39,857 nucleotides of DNA, taken from the NCBI RefSeq assembly GCF_001419745.1, contig NZ_LIRJ01000027.1:3913-43769 (forward strand), given 5' to 3'. This stretch comes from Streptomyces silaceus (GTDB taxonomy: Bacteria > Actinomycetota > Actinomycetes > Streptomycetales > Streptomycetaceae). A program made the translations under genes and the position numbers. The notes beneath the pieces are model-generated. The model had not been told where the DNA came from, ran no database searches, and was given only the letters and a program-made list of their open reading frames with translations. How positions within the stretch are numbered: position 1 is the first letter of the stretch; each line of letters opens with the position of its first letter. Shown piece by piece: positions 25,169 through 35,965 of this stretch.

Positions 25169-27678
25169 GACGTCACCTCCGGGGCCTCAGTGGGCTCCGG
25201 CAGGACCGCCGGGCCGATGCGGACGAGGTCGCCGGGGCGCGCGCCGGTGTCCGAAGTGACGCCTCCCCCGGCCGAGTTCAGCGGCAGCCAGACCACGCGG
25301 TCGGGCATCTCCGTGATCTGGAGCGGGAACGAGGTCGTCCCGGCGGGCCCGGAGACGGCGAGGACGTCGCCGTCCTTCACGCCCGCCTCGACCGCCGTGG
25401 CCGCCGACACGCGCGCGTGGGCGGCATGCCGGGTGCCGGCCAGCGCCTCGTCGCCGACCTGGAGGAGACCCTGGTCGAGCAGCAGCCGGTGTCCGGCGAG
25501 CACGGCCTCCCCCGCGGCGGGCCGCGGCGGCTGGGCACCCGTCTCCAGGGGCTCCGTGGCGTGCGGCCCGTCCCAGCCGCCGAGCCGCTCCAGCTCGCGG
25601 CGCAGGGTCAGCAGGTCGGGCAGGCCGAGGTGGATGTCGCCCGCGTCGGCGAGCATGTGCAGCACGCGCGCGTCGGTCGGCGCCAGCCTGCGCGTCATCT
25701 GGTCGGGCTTGAGCGCGGCGTCGAACATCCGCACCCGGCCCTCCCAGTTGAGGAAGGTGCCCGGCTTCTCGGCGACCGCGGCGACCGGCAGCACCACGTC
25801 GGCCCGCTCGGTCACCTCGCTGGGCCGCAGCTCCAGGGAGACCAGGAAGCCGACCTCGTCGAGCGCCTCACGCGCGCGTGCCGGGTCCGGCAGGTCGGCG
25901 ACCTCGACGCCGGCCACCAGGAGAGCGCCGAGCTCGCCGGTCGCGGCGGCCTCGACGATCTGACCCGTGTCGCGGCCGAAGCGGTGCGGGAGTTCGGCGA
26001 CGCCCCAGGCGGACGCGACCTCGTCCCGCGCGCGCGGATTGGTGGCGGGACGCCCGCCGGGCAGCAGCGACGGCAGCGCGCCCGCCTCGATGGCGGCGCG
26101 CTCCCCCGCCCTGCGCGGGATCCACACCAGCTGGGCACCGGTCGCGGACGCGGCGCGGACGGCGGCGGTGAGCCCGCCGGGCACGGCCGCGAGCCGCTCA
26201 CCGACGACGATGACCGCGCCTTCCGTGCGCAGCGCCTCGGCGGCCCTGGTCCCCTCGTCCGCCAGACCCACGCCCGCGGCGAGCGCGTCCAGCCACTCCG
26301 TCTCGGTGCCGGGAGCCGAGGGCAGCAGCGTGCCGCCCGCCTTCTCCAGGCCCCGGGTGGCGTGCGTGGCGAGGGAGAAGGTGCGCTGGCCGTGCTTGCG
26401 CCAGGCCTTGCGCAGCCTCAGGAAGACGCCGGGCGCCTCCTCCTCGGACTCGAACCCGGCGAGCAGCACGGCGGGCGCCTTCTCCAGGAGGGCGTACGTG
26501 ACGCCGCTCCCGTCGAGGTCCCGGCCGCGCCCCGCCACCCGGGCCGCGAGGAAGTCGGCCTCCTCGCTGCTGTGCACGCGCGCGCGGAAGTCGATGTCGT
26601 TCGTGTCGAGCGCCACGCGCGCGTACTTGCTGTACGCGTAGGCGTCCTCGACGGTGAGCCGGCCGCCGGTCAGCACACCGGCCCGGCCGCGCGCGGCGGC
26701 GAGACCGCGGGCCGCGACCTCCAGGGCCTCGGGCCAGCTCGCGGGCTCCAGTTCACCCGTCTCCGAGTTGCGCACGAGCGGCGTGGTCAGCCGGTCGGGC
26801 TTCTGCGCGTACCGGAAGCCGAAGCGTCCCTTGTCGCACAGCCACTCCTCGTTGACCTCGGGGTCGTCCTGAGCGAGGCGCCGCATGACCTTGCCGCGCC
26901 GGTGGTCCGTGCGGGTCGCGCAGCCGCCCGCGCAGTGCTCGCACACCGACGGCGACGACACGAGGTCGAAGGGCCGGGAGCGGAAGCGATACGCCGCCGA
27001 GGTCAGCGCGCCGACCGGGCAGATCTGGATGGTGTTCCCGGAGAAGTACGACTCGAAGGGGTCGCCCTCGCCGGTGCCGACCTGCTGGAGGGCGCCGCGC
27101 TCGATGAGTTCGATCATCGGGTCGCCGGCGATCTGGTTGCTGAAGCGGGTGCAGCGCGCGCAGAGCACGCACCGCTCGCGGTCGAGCAGCACCTGCGTGG
27201 AGATCGGCACCGGCTTCTCGTACGTCCGCTTCTTGCCCTCGAAGCGGGAGTCCGGGTCGCCGACCTGCATCGCCTGGTTCTGCAGGGGGCACTCGCCGCC
27301 CTTGTCGCAGACCGGGCAGTCCAGCGGGTGGTTGATGAGGAGCAGCTCCATCACACCGCGCTGGGACTTCTCCGCGACGGGCGAGGTCAGCTGCGACTTC
27401 ACGACCATGCCGTCCGTGCACGTGATGGTGCAGGACGCCATCGGCTTGCGCTGGCCCTCCACCTCGACGATGCACTGGCGGCAGGCGCCCGCCGGGTCGA
27501 GCAGCGGGTGGTCGCAGAACCGGGGGATCTCGATGCCGAGCAGTTCGGCGGCCCGGATCACCAACGTCCCCTTGGGGACGCTGATCTCGATGCCGTCGAT
27601 GGTCAGCGAGACGAGGTCCTCGGGCGGAACCGCCGCCTCCCCGCCCCCGGAGGGAGCGCTATTAGTGGTCACTGTCAT
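25165..27678 (-). CDS. nuoG: NADH-quinone oxidoreductase subunit G
   Basis: 837 residues; the large peripheral subunit carrying several Fe-S clusters. The N-terminal 2Fe-2S ferredoxin fold has C…C..C…C in [16 protein letters not shown] and TCTDG. The His/Cys motif [14 protein letters not shown] and the CVLCARC set follow. The extra N7 cluster cysteines are present at CEHCAGGC and WLCDKG. The remainder is a molybdopterin-oxidoreductase-type fold without a cofactor role. The start is ATG at 27676–27678, overlapping the nuoF stop by 4 nt. The last section (residues about 730–837) is Pro/Ala-rich and variable. Confidence 0.95.
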   Translation of the reverse strand: MTVTTNSAPSGGGEAAVPPEDLVSLTIDGIEISVPKGTLVIRAAELLGIEIPRFCDHPLLDPAGACRQCIVEVEGQRKPMASCTITCTDGMVVKSQLTSPVAEKSQRGVMELLLINHPLDCPVCDKGGECPLQNQAMQVGDPDSRFEGKKRTYEKPVPISTQVLLDRERCVLCARCTRFSNQIAGDPMIELIERGALQQVGTGEGDPFESYFSGNTIQICPVGALTSAAYRFRSRPFDLVSSPSVCEHCAGGCATRTDHRRGKVMRRLAQDDPEVNEEWLCDKGRFGFRYAQKPDRLTTPLVRNSETGELEPASWPEALEVAARGLAAARGRAGVLTGGRLTVEDAYAYSKYARVALDTNDIDFRARVHSSEEADFLAARVAGRGRDLDGSGVTYALLEKAPAVLLAGFESEEEAPGVFLRLRKAWRKHGQRTFSLATHATRGLEKAGGTLLPSAPGTETEWLDALAAGVGLADEGTRAAEALRTEGAVIVVGERLAAVPGGLTAAVRAASATGAQLVWIPRRAGERAAIEAGALPSLLPGGRPATNPRARDEVASAWGVAELPHRFGRDTGQIVEAAATGELGALLVAGVEVADLPDPARAREALDEVGFLVSLELRPSEVTERADVVLPVAAVAEKPGTFLNWEGRVRMFDAALKPDQMTRRLAPTDARVLHMLADAGDIHLGLPDLLTLRRELERLGGWDGPHATEPLETGAQPPRPAAGEAVLAGHRLLLDQGLLQVGDEALAGTRHAAHARVSAATAVEAGVKDGDVLAVSGPAGTTSFPLQITEMPDRVVWLPLNSAGGGVTSDTGARPGDLVRIGPAVLPEPTEAPEVTS

Positions 27679-29039
27679 GCGTTCACCTCCGTGGTGTGGG
27701 AGGGCCGGTCGGCCCAGAGAGTCGACTTGGCCGGGTCGAAGGGGCAGCCCTTGCCGGTGATGTGCTGCTCGTACTCCTCGCGGAAGTACGTGAGCGAGGA
27801 GAAGATCGGCGAGGCGGCGCCGTCGCCGAGGGCGCAGAAGGACTTGCCGTTGATGTTGTCGGCGATGTCGTTCAGCTTGTCGAGGTCGGCCATGACGCCC
27901 TTGCCCGCCTCGATGTCGCGGAGCAACTGCACCAGCCAGTACGTCCCTTCGCGGCAGGGCGTGCACTTGCCGCAGGACTCATGGGCGTAGAACTCGGTCC
28001 AGCGGGTCACGGCCCGCACGACGCACGTCGTCTCGTCGAAGCACTGCAGCGCCTTCGTGCCGAGCATCGAGCCGGCGGCGCCCACGCCCTCGTAGTCGAG
28101 CGGGACGTCGAGGTGCTCGTCGGTGAACATCGGCGTCGAGGAGCCGCCCGGCGTCCAGAACTTGAGGCGGTGTCCGGCGCGCATGCCGCCGCTCATGTCG
28201 AGCAGCTGGCGCAGCGTGATGCCGAGCGGGGCCTCGTACTGGCCGGGGCTGGTGACGTGGCCGCTGAGCGAGTAGAGCGTGAAGCCGGGCGACTTCTCGC
28301 TCCCCATTGACTTGAACCAGTCTTTTCCTCGATTGAGGATCGCGGGAACGGATGCGATCGACTCGACGTTGTTCACCACAGTGGGGCACGCGTAAAGGCC
28401 CGCGACCGCAGGGAAGGGGGGACGCAGTCGCGGTTGGCCGCGGCGGCCTTCGAGCGAGTCGAGCAGCGCGGTCTCCTCACCACAGATGTACGCGCCCGCG
28501 CCCGCGTGCACGGTGAGTTCGAGATCGAGTCCGCTGCCCAGGACGTTCTTGCCGAGGTAGCCCGCCGCGTAGGCCTCGCGCACGGCCTCGTGCAACCGCC
28601 GCAGCACGGGGACGACTTCACCGCGCAGATAGATGAAGGCATGCGACGAACGGATCGCGTAGCACGCGATCACGATCCCCTCGATGAGGGAATGCGGGTT
28701 CGCGAAGAGGAGCGGGATGTCCTTGCAGGTCCCCGGCTCCGACTCGTCGGCGTTGACAACCAGATAGTGCGGCTTGCCGTCTCCCTGGGGGATGAACTGC
28801 CACTTCATCCCGGTGGGGAAGCCCGCGCCGCCGCGGCCGCGCAGGCCCGCGTCCTTCACGTACGCGATGAGGTCGTCCGGCTCCATGGCGAGCGCCTTGC
28901 GCAGACCCTCGTAGCCCTCGTGCCGCCGGTAGGTCTCCAGCGTCCAGGGCTTGTCCTCGTCCCAGAAGGCCGAGAGGACCGGCGCGAGGAGCTTCTCGGG
29001 GCTGGTGTCGTTGTTGATCTCGGCTGCCAAGGTCATCAC
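27675..29039 (-). CDS. nuoF: NADH-quinone oxidoreductase subunit F (NADH dehydrogenase)
   Basis: 454 residues. It binds NADH and FMN and carries the N3 4Fe-4S cluster. Motifs: [13 protein letters not shown] (NADH/FMN site), [34 protein letters not shown] and the cluster motif [14 protein letters not shown], with a final Cys at CALGDGA. The start is GTG at 29037–29039, with an adjacent ATG one codon later; it overlaps the nuoE stop by 4 nt. Length is typical. Confidence 0.97.
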   Translation of the reverse strand: MMTLAAEINNDTSPEKLLAPVLSAFWDEDKPWTLETYRRHEGYEGLRKALAMEPDDLIAYVKDAGLRGRGGAGFPTGMKWQFIPQGDGKPHYLVVNADESEPGTCKDIPLLFANPHSLIEGIVIACYAIRSSHAFIYLRGEVVPVLRRLHEAVREAYAAGYLGKNVLGSGLDLELTVHAGAGAYICGEETALLDSLEGRRGQPRLRPPFPAVAGLYACPTVVNNVESIASVPAILNRGKDWFKSMGSEKSPGFTLYSLSGHVTSPGQYEAPLGITLRQLLDMSGGMRAGHRLKFWTPGGSSTPMFTDEHLDVPLDYEGVGAAGSMLGTKALQCFDETTCVVRAVTRWTEFYAHESCGKCTPCREGTYWLVQLLRDIEAGKGVMADLDKLNDIADNINGKSFCALGDGAASPIFSSLTYFREEYEQHITGKGCPFDPAKSTLWADRPSHTTEVNA

Positions 29040-29883
29040 TCCCCCTCCTCGGCGGTCGGTCCGGCCGGGTGGGCCGGGTCGGATGCCGAGGTCTGCTGCG
29101 GTGCGTCATTGGAGCTGAGGTGCTCGGCCGGCGCCTCGTCCTGGGGCCCGCCCGTGCGCGGGTGGACCACACGCGGCTGCGCGACCTCGCCCTTGGCCAG
29201 GCGCAGTCCGATCAGCGAGGCGGGGCCCGCGCCGCCGCTCGCGTCGACGGCGCCGGGCCGCTCGTCGGGGAAGCCCGCCAGAATCCGGGCGGTCTCCTTG
29301 TACGTGCAGATCGGCGCCCCGCGCGTGGGCTCGACCGGTACGCCCGCGCGCAGGTCGTCGACGAGTTGCTTGGCGGACTCGGGGGTCTGGTTGTCGAAGA
29401 ACTCCCAGTTGACCATCACCACGGGCGCGAAGTCGCAGGCGGCGTTGCACTCGATGTGTTCGAGCGTGATCTTGCCGTCCTCCGTGGTCTCGTCGTTGCC
29501 CACGCCGAGGTGCTGCTTGAGCTCGTCGAAGATCGCGTCGCCGCCCATGACCGCGCACAGGGTGTTGGTGCAGACGCCGACCTGGTAGTCGCCGGAGGGC
29601 TTGCGCCGGTACATGGTGTAGAAGGTCGCGACGGCCGTGACCTCGGCCGTGGTCAGCCCCAGCATGTCGGCACAGAACTGCATGCCGGTGCGGGTGACGT
29701 GACCCTCCTCGGACTGCACCAGGTGCAGCAGCGGGAGGAGCGCGGACCGCGACCCCGGATAGCGGCCGATGATCTCCTTGGCGTCCGCCTCCAACCGGGC
29801 GCGCACATCGGCCGGGTAGTCGGGGGCGGGGAGTTGGGGCATGCCCAGGCTGACGCCCGTGCCCTGCTCTGAAGGAGTGGTGG

Positions 29884-29887
<4 letters not shown>
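29036..29887 (-). CDS. nuoE: NADH-quinone oxidoreductase subunit E
   Basis: 283 residues. The thioredoxin-like 2Fe-2S fold binds cluster N1a through CTNTLC and CNAAC. The core ends near residue 190 ([14 protein letters not shown]). The remaining 85 residues are a Pro/Ala/Gly-rich, probably disordered tail. E. coli NuoE is 166 residues, so this tail is a marked extension. The start is GTG at 29885–29887, overlapping the nuoD stop by 4 nt; the longer open frame above it is antisense-type reading of nuoD. Confidence 0.95.
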
Positions 29888-31217
<1,330 letters not shown>

Positions 31218-31218
<1 letters not shown>

Positions 31219-31945
31219 CAGCTGTACGACCTCCGCTGGTCCGGAGCCGGGATCTGGGCGCCCTTGTACTCGACGGGGATGCCGCCGAGGGGGTAGTCCT
31301 TGCGCTGCGGGAAGCCCTGCCAGTCGTCCGGCATCATGATCCGCGTGAGCGCGGGGTGGCCGTCGAAGACGAGGCCGAAGAAGTCGTACGTCTCGCGCTC
31401 GTGCCAGTCGTTGGTCGGATAGACCGCGACCAGCGAGGGGACGTGCGGGTCGGCGTCGGGCGCGCCGACCTCCAGGCGGATCAGCCGGTTGTGGGTGATC
31501 GAGCGCAGGTGGTAGACGGCGTGCAGCTCGCGGCCCTTGTCGCCGGGGAAGTGCACCCCGCTGACGCCGGTGCAGAGCTCGAAGCGCAGGGCCGGGTCGT
31601 CGCGCAGGGTCTGGGCGACGCGGACGAGGTGCTCGCGCGCGATGTGGAAGGTGAGCTCGCCGCGGTCGACGACCGTCTTCTCGATGGCGTTCTCCGGGAC
31701 GAGGCCCTGTTCCTCCAGGGCGCCCTCCAGTTCGTCCGCGACTTCGTCGAACCAGCCTCCGTAGGGGCGCGCGGAGGCGCCGGGCAGGGTGACGGTGCGG
31801 ACGAGGCCGCCATAGCCGGAGGTGTCGCCGCCGTTGTCGGCGCCGAACATCCCCCTGCGGACGCCGATGACCTCTCCGGCCTCGCCGCGCGGGGCGGGTA
31901 CGCCGTTGCCGTTCAGGTGCTCGTCTTGCGAGTCGTGCGCGTCGC

Positions 31946-31949
<4 letters not shown>
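31218..31949 (-). CDS. nuoC: NADH-quinone oxidoreductase subunit C
   Basis: 243 residues. The 30-kDa subunit signature is present at [38 protein letters not shown] (ends at about 215). The N-terminal 55 residues are Gly/Glu-rich and vary. It belongs to the peripheral arm. The start is GTG at 31947–31949, overlapping the nuoB stop by 4 nt. Confidence 0.96.
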
Positions 31950-32500
<551 letters not shown>

Positions 32501-32520
32501 GCTCTTGGCCCCTCAGCCCT

Positions 32521-32880
32521 TCAGTCCCATTCCAGGCCGCCGCGCCGCCATACGTACGCGTACGCGACGAAGACGGTGAGCACGAAGAGCAGCATCTCCA
32601 CGAGCCCGAAAATCCCCAGCGCGTCGAAGGTGACGGCCCAGGGGTAGAGGAAGACGATCTCGATGTCGAAGACGATGAAGAGCATCGCCGTCAGGTAGTA
32701 CTTGATGGGGAATCGCCCACCACCGGCCGGCGTCGGCGTCGGCTCGATGCCGCACTCGTAGGCCTCGAGCTTTGCGCGGTTGTACCGCTTTGGACCGATA
32801 AGCGTGGCCATGACCACGGAGAAGATCGCAAAGCCTGCCCCGAGGGCTCCCAGCACGAGGATGGGCGCATAGGCGTTCAC
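32521..32880 (-). CDS. nuoA: NADH-quinone oxidoreductase subunit A
   Basis: 119 residues with three spans and the conserved AYECGIEPTPT loop and FPIKYYLTAMLFIVFDIEIVFLYPW segment. The start is GTG at 32878–32880; AGAGGAG lies about 8 nt upstream. It is the first gene of the 14-gene operon, which appears to be transcribed from a promoter above 32881 in the region containing the Rex/Crp-like site. Confidence 0.96.
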   Translation of the reverse strand: MNAYAPILVLGALGAGFAIFSVVMATLIGPKRYNRAKLEAYECGIEPTPTPAGGGRFPIKYYLTAMLFIVFDIEIVFLYPWAVTFDALGIFGLVEMLLFVLTVFVAYAYVWRRGGLEWD

Positions 32881-32961
32881 GCTCCTCGCTCCTCTCAGTC
32901 GGCACTGACTGTTGGCGGTTGCGTCGGACCCGGCCCTGAATCCCATCCAAGATCGCTCACA

Positions 32962-32977
32962 TGTGAAGCAGGTCACA
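32962..32977 (-). promoter_or_regulatory. Rex/Crp-like operator upstream of nuoA
   Basis: TGTGAAGCAGGTCACA. It matches the Streptomyces Rex consensus (TGTGAACNNNTTCACA) at all but two positions and fits the Crp-type GTG-N6-GNCAC pattern. It lies 82–97 bp upstream of the nuoA start codon. From memory, nuo is a known Rex target in S. coelicolor, so NADH/NAD+-dependent repression is the favoured reading. A TTGTGA on the minus strand overlaps the site and could be the -35; no certain -10 is visible. Confidence 0.7.
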
Positions 32978-33303
32978 AGCCCAACTGCCCCGCATCTTAT
33001 GCCCGGCGGTCTGTGATCTGCGACACGGGGTACGACAACGGCTTTGTGATCTCCACCACCTGACGAAGGATCATGAAGTCGGATGAGCGGTGATCTTCGT
33101 ACGCGAAGCGCCTGAGTGATCACTAGAGGTGACATCTCAGCGCGTCATGCCTGGTCGAAGGGCTGCCGCCCTATCAAGAGATGGCGCTTGCAGGCAAATT
33201 GGCGCTGGACGCGATCAGTTGATAGAGGACCTCGCGTTCACACTTTGGCGGCAGAGGTGTGGACGGATGTGGACGCGTGCGCCGGTTCACGAGCGAGGCC
33301 GCA

Positions 33304-33465
33304 CCCTCCCGCGCGAAGAATCCGGCCCTCCCGCGCGAAGAATCCAGCCCTCCCGCGCGAAGAATCCGGCCCTCCCGCACGACGAGCCGTCCCCTCCATC
33401 CCGCACGAAGAGCCGCCCCCTCTTCGCACAGGAAGAGCCGTCCCCCTTTACGCACGACACCGCCC
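33304..33465. repeat. 22-bp tandem repeat array upstream of nuo
   Basis: Three near-identical 22-bp units, CCCTCCCGCGCGAAGAATCC(G/A)G, begin at 33304, 33326 and 33348. A diverged unit begins at 33370, followed by degenerate copies of about 26 bp with CGCACGAAGAGCCG-type cores to roughly 33465. Units adjoin directly with no spacers, so it is not a CRISPR array. Confidence 0.9.
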
Positions 33466-33593
33466 CCGGTTTGGAACGCGCACCACGGGCACCCGAAGGG
33501 CACAGGAAGAGCACCTGGGACACACGCGAAAACTCCGGTAGATCTCAGGGAGGTCTCAGCGAGATCTCAGGGAGGCCCCGGAGGGGGTACCCG

Positions 33594-33609
33594 TGTGACC
33601 TGCACCACA
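33594..33609. promoter_or_regulatory. Crp-like site upstream of the NlpC/P60 gene
   Basis: TGTGACCTGCACCACA, one base from the TGTGA-N6-TCACA pattern, about 240 bp upstream of the NlpC/P60 start. Weaker than the other two sites. Confidence 0.35.
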
Positions 33610-33698
33610 GGGCCCCTCGCGCCGAATAAGCCGGGCTTGGCCAACCGCCTCAACCGGTGGTAGACCGTGGGCAATTCGGACGTATCGCAGAAAACCCA

Positions 33699-33716
33699 TG
33701 ATCACAGGCGTGATCA
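33699..33716. promoter_or_regulatory. Inverted repeat upstream of the NlpC/P60 gene
   Basis: TGATCAC-AGGC-GTGATCA, 7-bp perfect arms with a 4-bp spacer, 132 bp before the NlpC/P60 start. The same GTGATCAC core occurs at 33116–33123. Candidate operator; the regulator is unknown. Confidence 0.4.
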
Positions 33717-33847
33717 GCGCTGTCCGCATTGTCCGTTACGGCGTCAATAAAGAGCGACACGCCCGGGATTCGGGCCCGCGAACCGCAACTGTGGCGCAGC
33801 ACACGTTTCTTGAAGGGAACCGTGGGTCCCTGATAGCGGTTGTTCTC

Positions 33848-34669
33848 ATGTCCCACACCGCTCACATACCCAGCCACCGGAAGCCCCGTCGCAGCGCCAC
33901 GAAGGTCGCCCTGCGCGCCGGAGTTGCCGGTGGCGTCCTCAGCACCCTGGCAGTGGCCGCGGCGGCCGGTACGGCGAACGCGGCCGAGCCGGTGACCGAG
34001 ACCATCGAGATGCCCACGCTCTCCACCGATCTGTCCGCACAGATCGCGCAGTCGGCGGACGCCACCCAGCAGGCCGCCGACAGCTACGAGTCGCGCGCCG
34101 AGCAGGACGCGGCCGCCGCCAAGGCCGCCAAGCAGGCCAAGGCGGACCAGGCCAAGGCCGAGAAGAAGGCCGAGGCCGAGCGCAAGGCCGAGGAAGCCGC
34201 CAAGAAGAAGGCCGAGGAGGAGCGCGCCTCGCGTTCCGCCGAGCGCACGAACCTCTCCACCCAGTCCGGCGGCGGCTCCTCCGCGAGCGCCTCCGACTCG
34301 GTCGCCCCGGCCAGCGGCAGCGTCGGCACGGTCATCAGCTTCCTCAAGGCCCAGCTGGGCGACGCGTATGTGATGGGTGCCTCGGGCCCCAACGCCTGGG
34401 ACTGCTCCAGCCTCGTGCAGGCCGCGTTCAAGCAGGCGGGCGTGAACCTTCCGCGCGTCTCGCAGGACCAGTCGGTCTCCGGCACGCCGGTCTCGCTCTC
34501 CAACATCCAGGTGGGCGACATCCTCTACTGGGGTGGCGCGGGCTCCGCGTACCACGTCGGTGTGTACATCGGTAACGGCCAGTACCTGGACGCCGCCAAC
34601 CCCAGCAAGGGTGTTGTCATCCAGGACCTGTCGGGTTACCCGGCCTCGGGCGCCGTGCGCGTCCTCTGA
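33848..34669 (+). CDS. Secreted NlpC/P60 peptidoglycan endopeptidase
   Basis: 273 residues. A signal peptide covers residues 1–45 (KPRRSATK basic start, hydrophobic ALRAGVAGGVLSTLAVAAAA, cleavage after TANA). Residues 75–135 form a Lys/Ala/Glu-rich coiled coil. A Ser/Gly linker leads to the NlpC/P60 domain (about 158–273), with catalytic Cys186 in NAWDCSSLVQAAF and His236 in YHVGVYIG. It cleaves stem-peptide bonds in the cell wall, outside the membrane. The start is ATG at 33848, which begins the signal peptide; no good ribosome site is visible and an upstream in-frame extension lacks a signal. It ends at a strong terminator. It is divergent from nuoA. Confidence 0.93.
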   Translation: MSHTAHIPSHRKPRRSATKVALRAGVAGGVLSTLAVAAAAGTANAAEPVTETIEMPTLSTDLSAQIAQSADATQQAADSYESRAEQDAAAAKAAKQAKADQAKAEKKAEAERKAEEAAKKKAEEERASRSAERTNLSTQSGGGSSASASDSVAPASGSVGTVISFLKAQLGDAYVMGASGPNAWDCSSLVQAAFKQAGVNLPRVSQDQSVSGTPVSLSNIQVGDILYWGGAGSAYHVGVYIGNGQYLDAANPSKGVVIQDLSGYPASGAVRVL

Positions 34670-34690
34670 GGGCCCCACACAGACACACGA

Positions 34691-34728
34691 CGAAGGACCG
34701 GAACCCCCAGCGGGGTTCCGGTCCTTCG
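34691..34728. terminator. Strong hairpin terminator after the NlpC/P60 gene
   Basis: A 17-bp perfect stem, CGAAGGACCGGAACCCC (34691–34707) with GGGGTTCCGGTCCTTCG (34712–34728), and a 4-nt loop. It lies 22 bp past the stop and may serve the convergent TPR gene as well. Confidence 0.9.
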
Positions 34729-34748
34729 CGCGCTCTCAGCGCCGTCTC

Positions 34749-34784
34749 AGGCCCTTGGCGCCGCCGAAGGCCCTTGGCGCCGCC
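34749..34784. repeat. 17-bp direct repeat between convergent genes
   Basis: AGGCCCTTGGCGCCGCC at 34749–34765 and 34768–34784 (19-bp period), followed by degenerate copies to about 34800. Confidence 0.75.
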
Positions 34785-34813
34785 TCAGTCCCTGGGCACC
34801 GTCTCACGCTCCC

Positions 34814-35965
34814 TCAGCGCCGCCGCGCGCCCTCCCGGAACGCCTTGCGTACGGCGGGACGGTCGACCCACATCGTCAGGAGCGTCGTCCCCAGGGCGGC
34901 CCAGAAGAGCGTGGTGGGCAGCCCGCGCTCGGTCCACGGCACCAGGGTGAGCAGCAGCGTGCACACCATCACGGCGGCGGACTGCCCGGCGGCGAGCCGC
35001 GCCCATCCGTCGCGGCGCAGCAAGGAACGCACGTTCAGGCGGACGCCCTTGCGCCGCCGGTGGAACCGCAGCGCCGCGCCGAGCAGCCAGATCACGGTGA
35101 GCGGCACCAGGTCCCACAGCCGCTGGCCGAGGGCGAGCGGCAGCTCGCGCGGGGTCTCGCCGTCCGTCGTGAAGAGGTCGAGGCCCGCGGCGATGAGGGC
35201 GAGGCAGAACAGGGCGAGCCAGCGGGTGCCGCGCAGCATCCGGTAGGTGGCGGAGTCGAGTTGGTCCCGCATGTCCGCCGACTCCGGGGCGACGGCGAGC
35301 GCGTCGGCGTACAGGTCGGCGGCGTCGGCCGCCCGGACGCCCGGTGCCTCGGCGGCCCGGCGCGTCTGCCCGCTCAGCGCCTCCGCGTGGGTCGGGTCGA
35401 GCCGCAGGATGGCGCGCTCCATCGCGTCGGCCGTGTCCGCGTCGCCGGAGAGGTCGGCGATGAACAGCGCCTTCTCGTACGGGCCGATCTCCTCGGGAGC
35501 GAGCCGGATCGCCTCCTGGACCAGCTCCCTCGGCTCCCCCGCCACCGCGTCGATGTCGGCGGTCCCGATGCGGCCGGTCCCGATCTCCTGCCCCTTGCGG
35601 ACGATGTTCCGCCGGAAGAGGAGATCGGCGAGCATCGAGTAACTGCCCCAGAAGTGCGGGCTGAGCCGGATCGCCGTGCGCAGCGCCGCTTCCGCTTCGT
35701 CGAAACCCCGGCCGCTCAGGCGCAGCGCCTGAGCGTGCACGAGCAGCACGTTGACGTTCTCGGGTGTGAGCCGCAGGGCCCGCTCGGTCGCCTCCAGTGC
35801 CTGGTGCGGGCGGTCGGCCCGCAGGTGGCAGCGGGCGAGCTGCTCCCATGCCGCGACGTCGTCGGGCTCCTCGGCGAGCCGCCGCCCGAGGAGCTCCACC
35901 GCCTCGTCGTTCCGCCCGAGGGACACCAGTCCCTCGGCCCGCTCGGCCGCCTGGTCCAGACTCAT
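34814..35965 (-). CDS. TPR-repeat membrane protein coupled to the AAA+ ATPase
   Basis: 383 residues. The first 260 are TPR-like helical repeats (EGLVSLGRNDEAVELLGRRLAEEPDDVAAW, ARCHLRADRPHQALEATERALRLTPENVNVL, and EAEAALRTAIRLSPHFWGSY), so a protein-interaction scaffold. The C-terminal third has about four hydrophobic segments (WLALFCLALIAAGLDLF, LVPLTVIWLLGAALRF, AAVMVCTLLLTLVPW, TLFWAALGTTLLTMWV) separated by basic loops. It is thus a TPR module attached to the inner side of the membrane. The ATG at 35963–35965 overlaps the ATPase stop by 4 nt, so the two are coupled. A link between a membrane-bound TPR scaffold and an AAA+ motor is inferred; the family role is unknown to me. Confidence 0.8.
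   Translation of the reverse strand: MSLDQAAERAEGLVSLGRNDEAVELLGRRLAEEPDDVAAWEQLARCHLRADRPHQALEATERALRLTPENVNVLLVHAQALRLSGRGFDEAEAALRTAIRLSPHFWGSYSMLADLLFRRNIVRKGQEIGTGRIGTADIDAVAGEPRELVQEAIRLAPEEIGPYEKALFIADLSGDADTADAMERAILRLDPTHAEALSGQTRRAAEAPGVRAADAADLYADALAVAPESADMRDQLDSATYRMLRGTRWLALFCLALIAAGLDLFTTDGETPRELPLALGQRLWDLVPLTVIWLLGAALRFHRRRKGVRLNVRSLLRRDGWARLAAGQSAAVMVCTLLLTLVPWTERGLPTTLFWAALGTTLLTMWVDRPAVRKAFREGARRR

Larger units (their letters stand above)
32881..33847. other. Long intergenic region with operator-like sites and tandem repeats
   Basis: About 970 bp between nuoA and the NlpC/P60 gene, holding the promoters of both. I see no gene; open frames here have neither starts with ribosome sites nor recognisable products. 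It contains the Rex/Crp-like site at 32962–32977, palindrome AGTGATCACT at 33115–33124, a 22-bp tandem array at 33304–33465, a small repeat AGATCTCAGGG (33540–33573), a Crp-like site at 33594–33609, and an inverted repeat at 33699–33716. Confidence 0.75.

Noticed and set aside
33304..33465. Possible CRISPR array
   Set aside because: Units adjoin directly with no spacers, and there are no cas genes in the window.
33174..33541. Small open frames across the 22-bp repeat tract
   Set aside because: Repetitive low-complexity translations of the repeat in every frame; no start signal or recognisable protein.
33600..33847. c-di-AMP (ydaO-type) riboswitch upstream of the NlpC/P60 gene
   Set aside because: Such riboswitches occur before cell-wall hydrolase genes in Streptomyces, but I could not find the conserved core sequences here.
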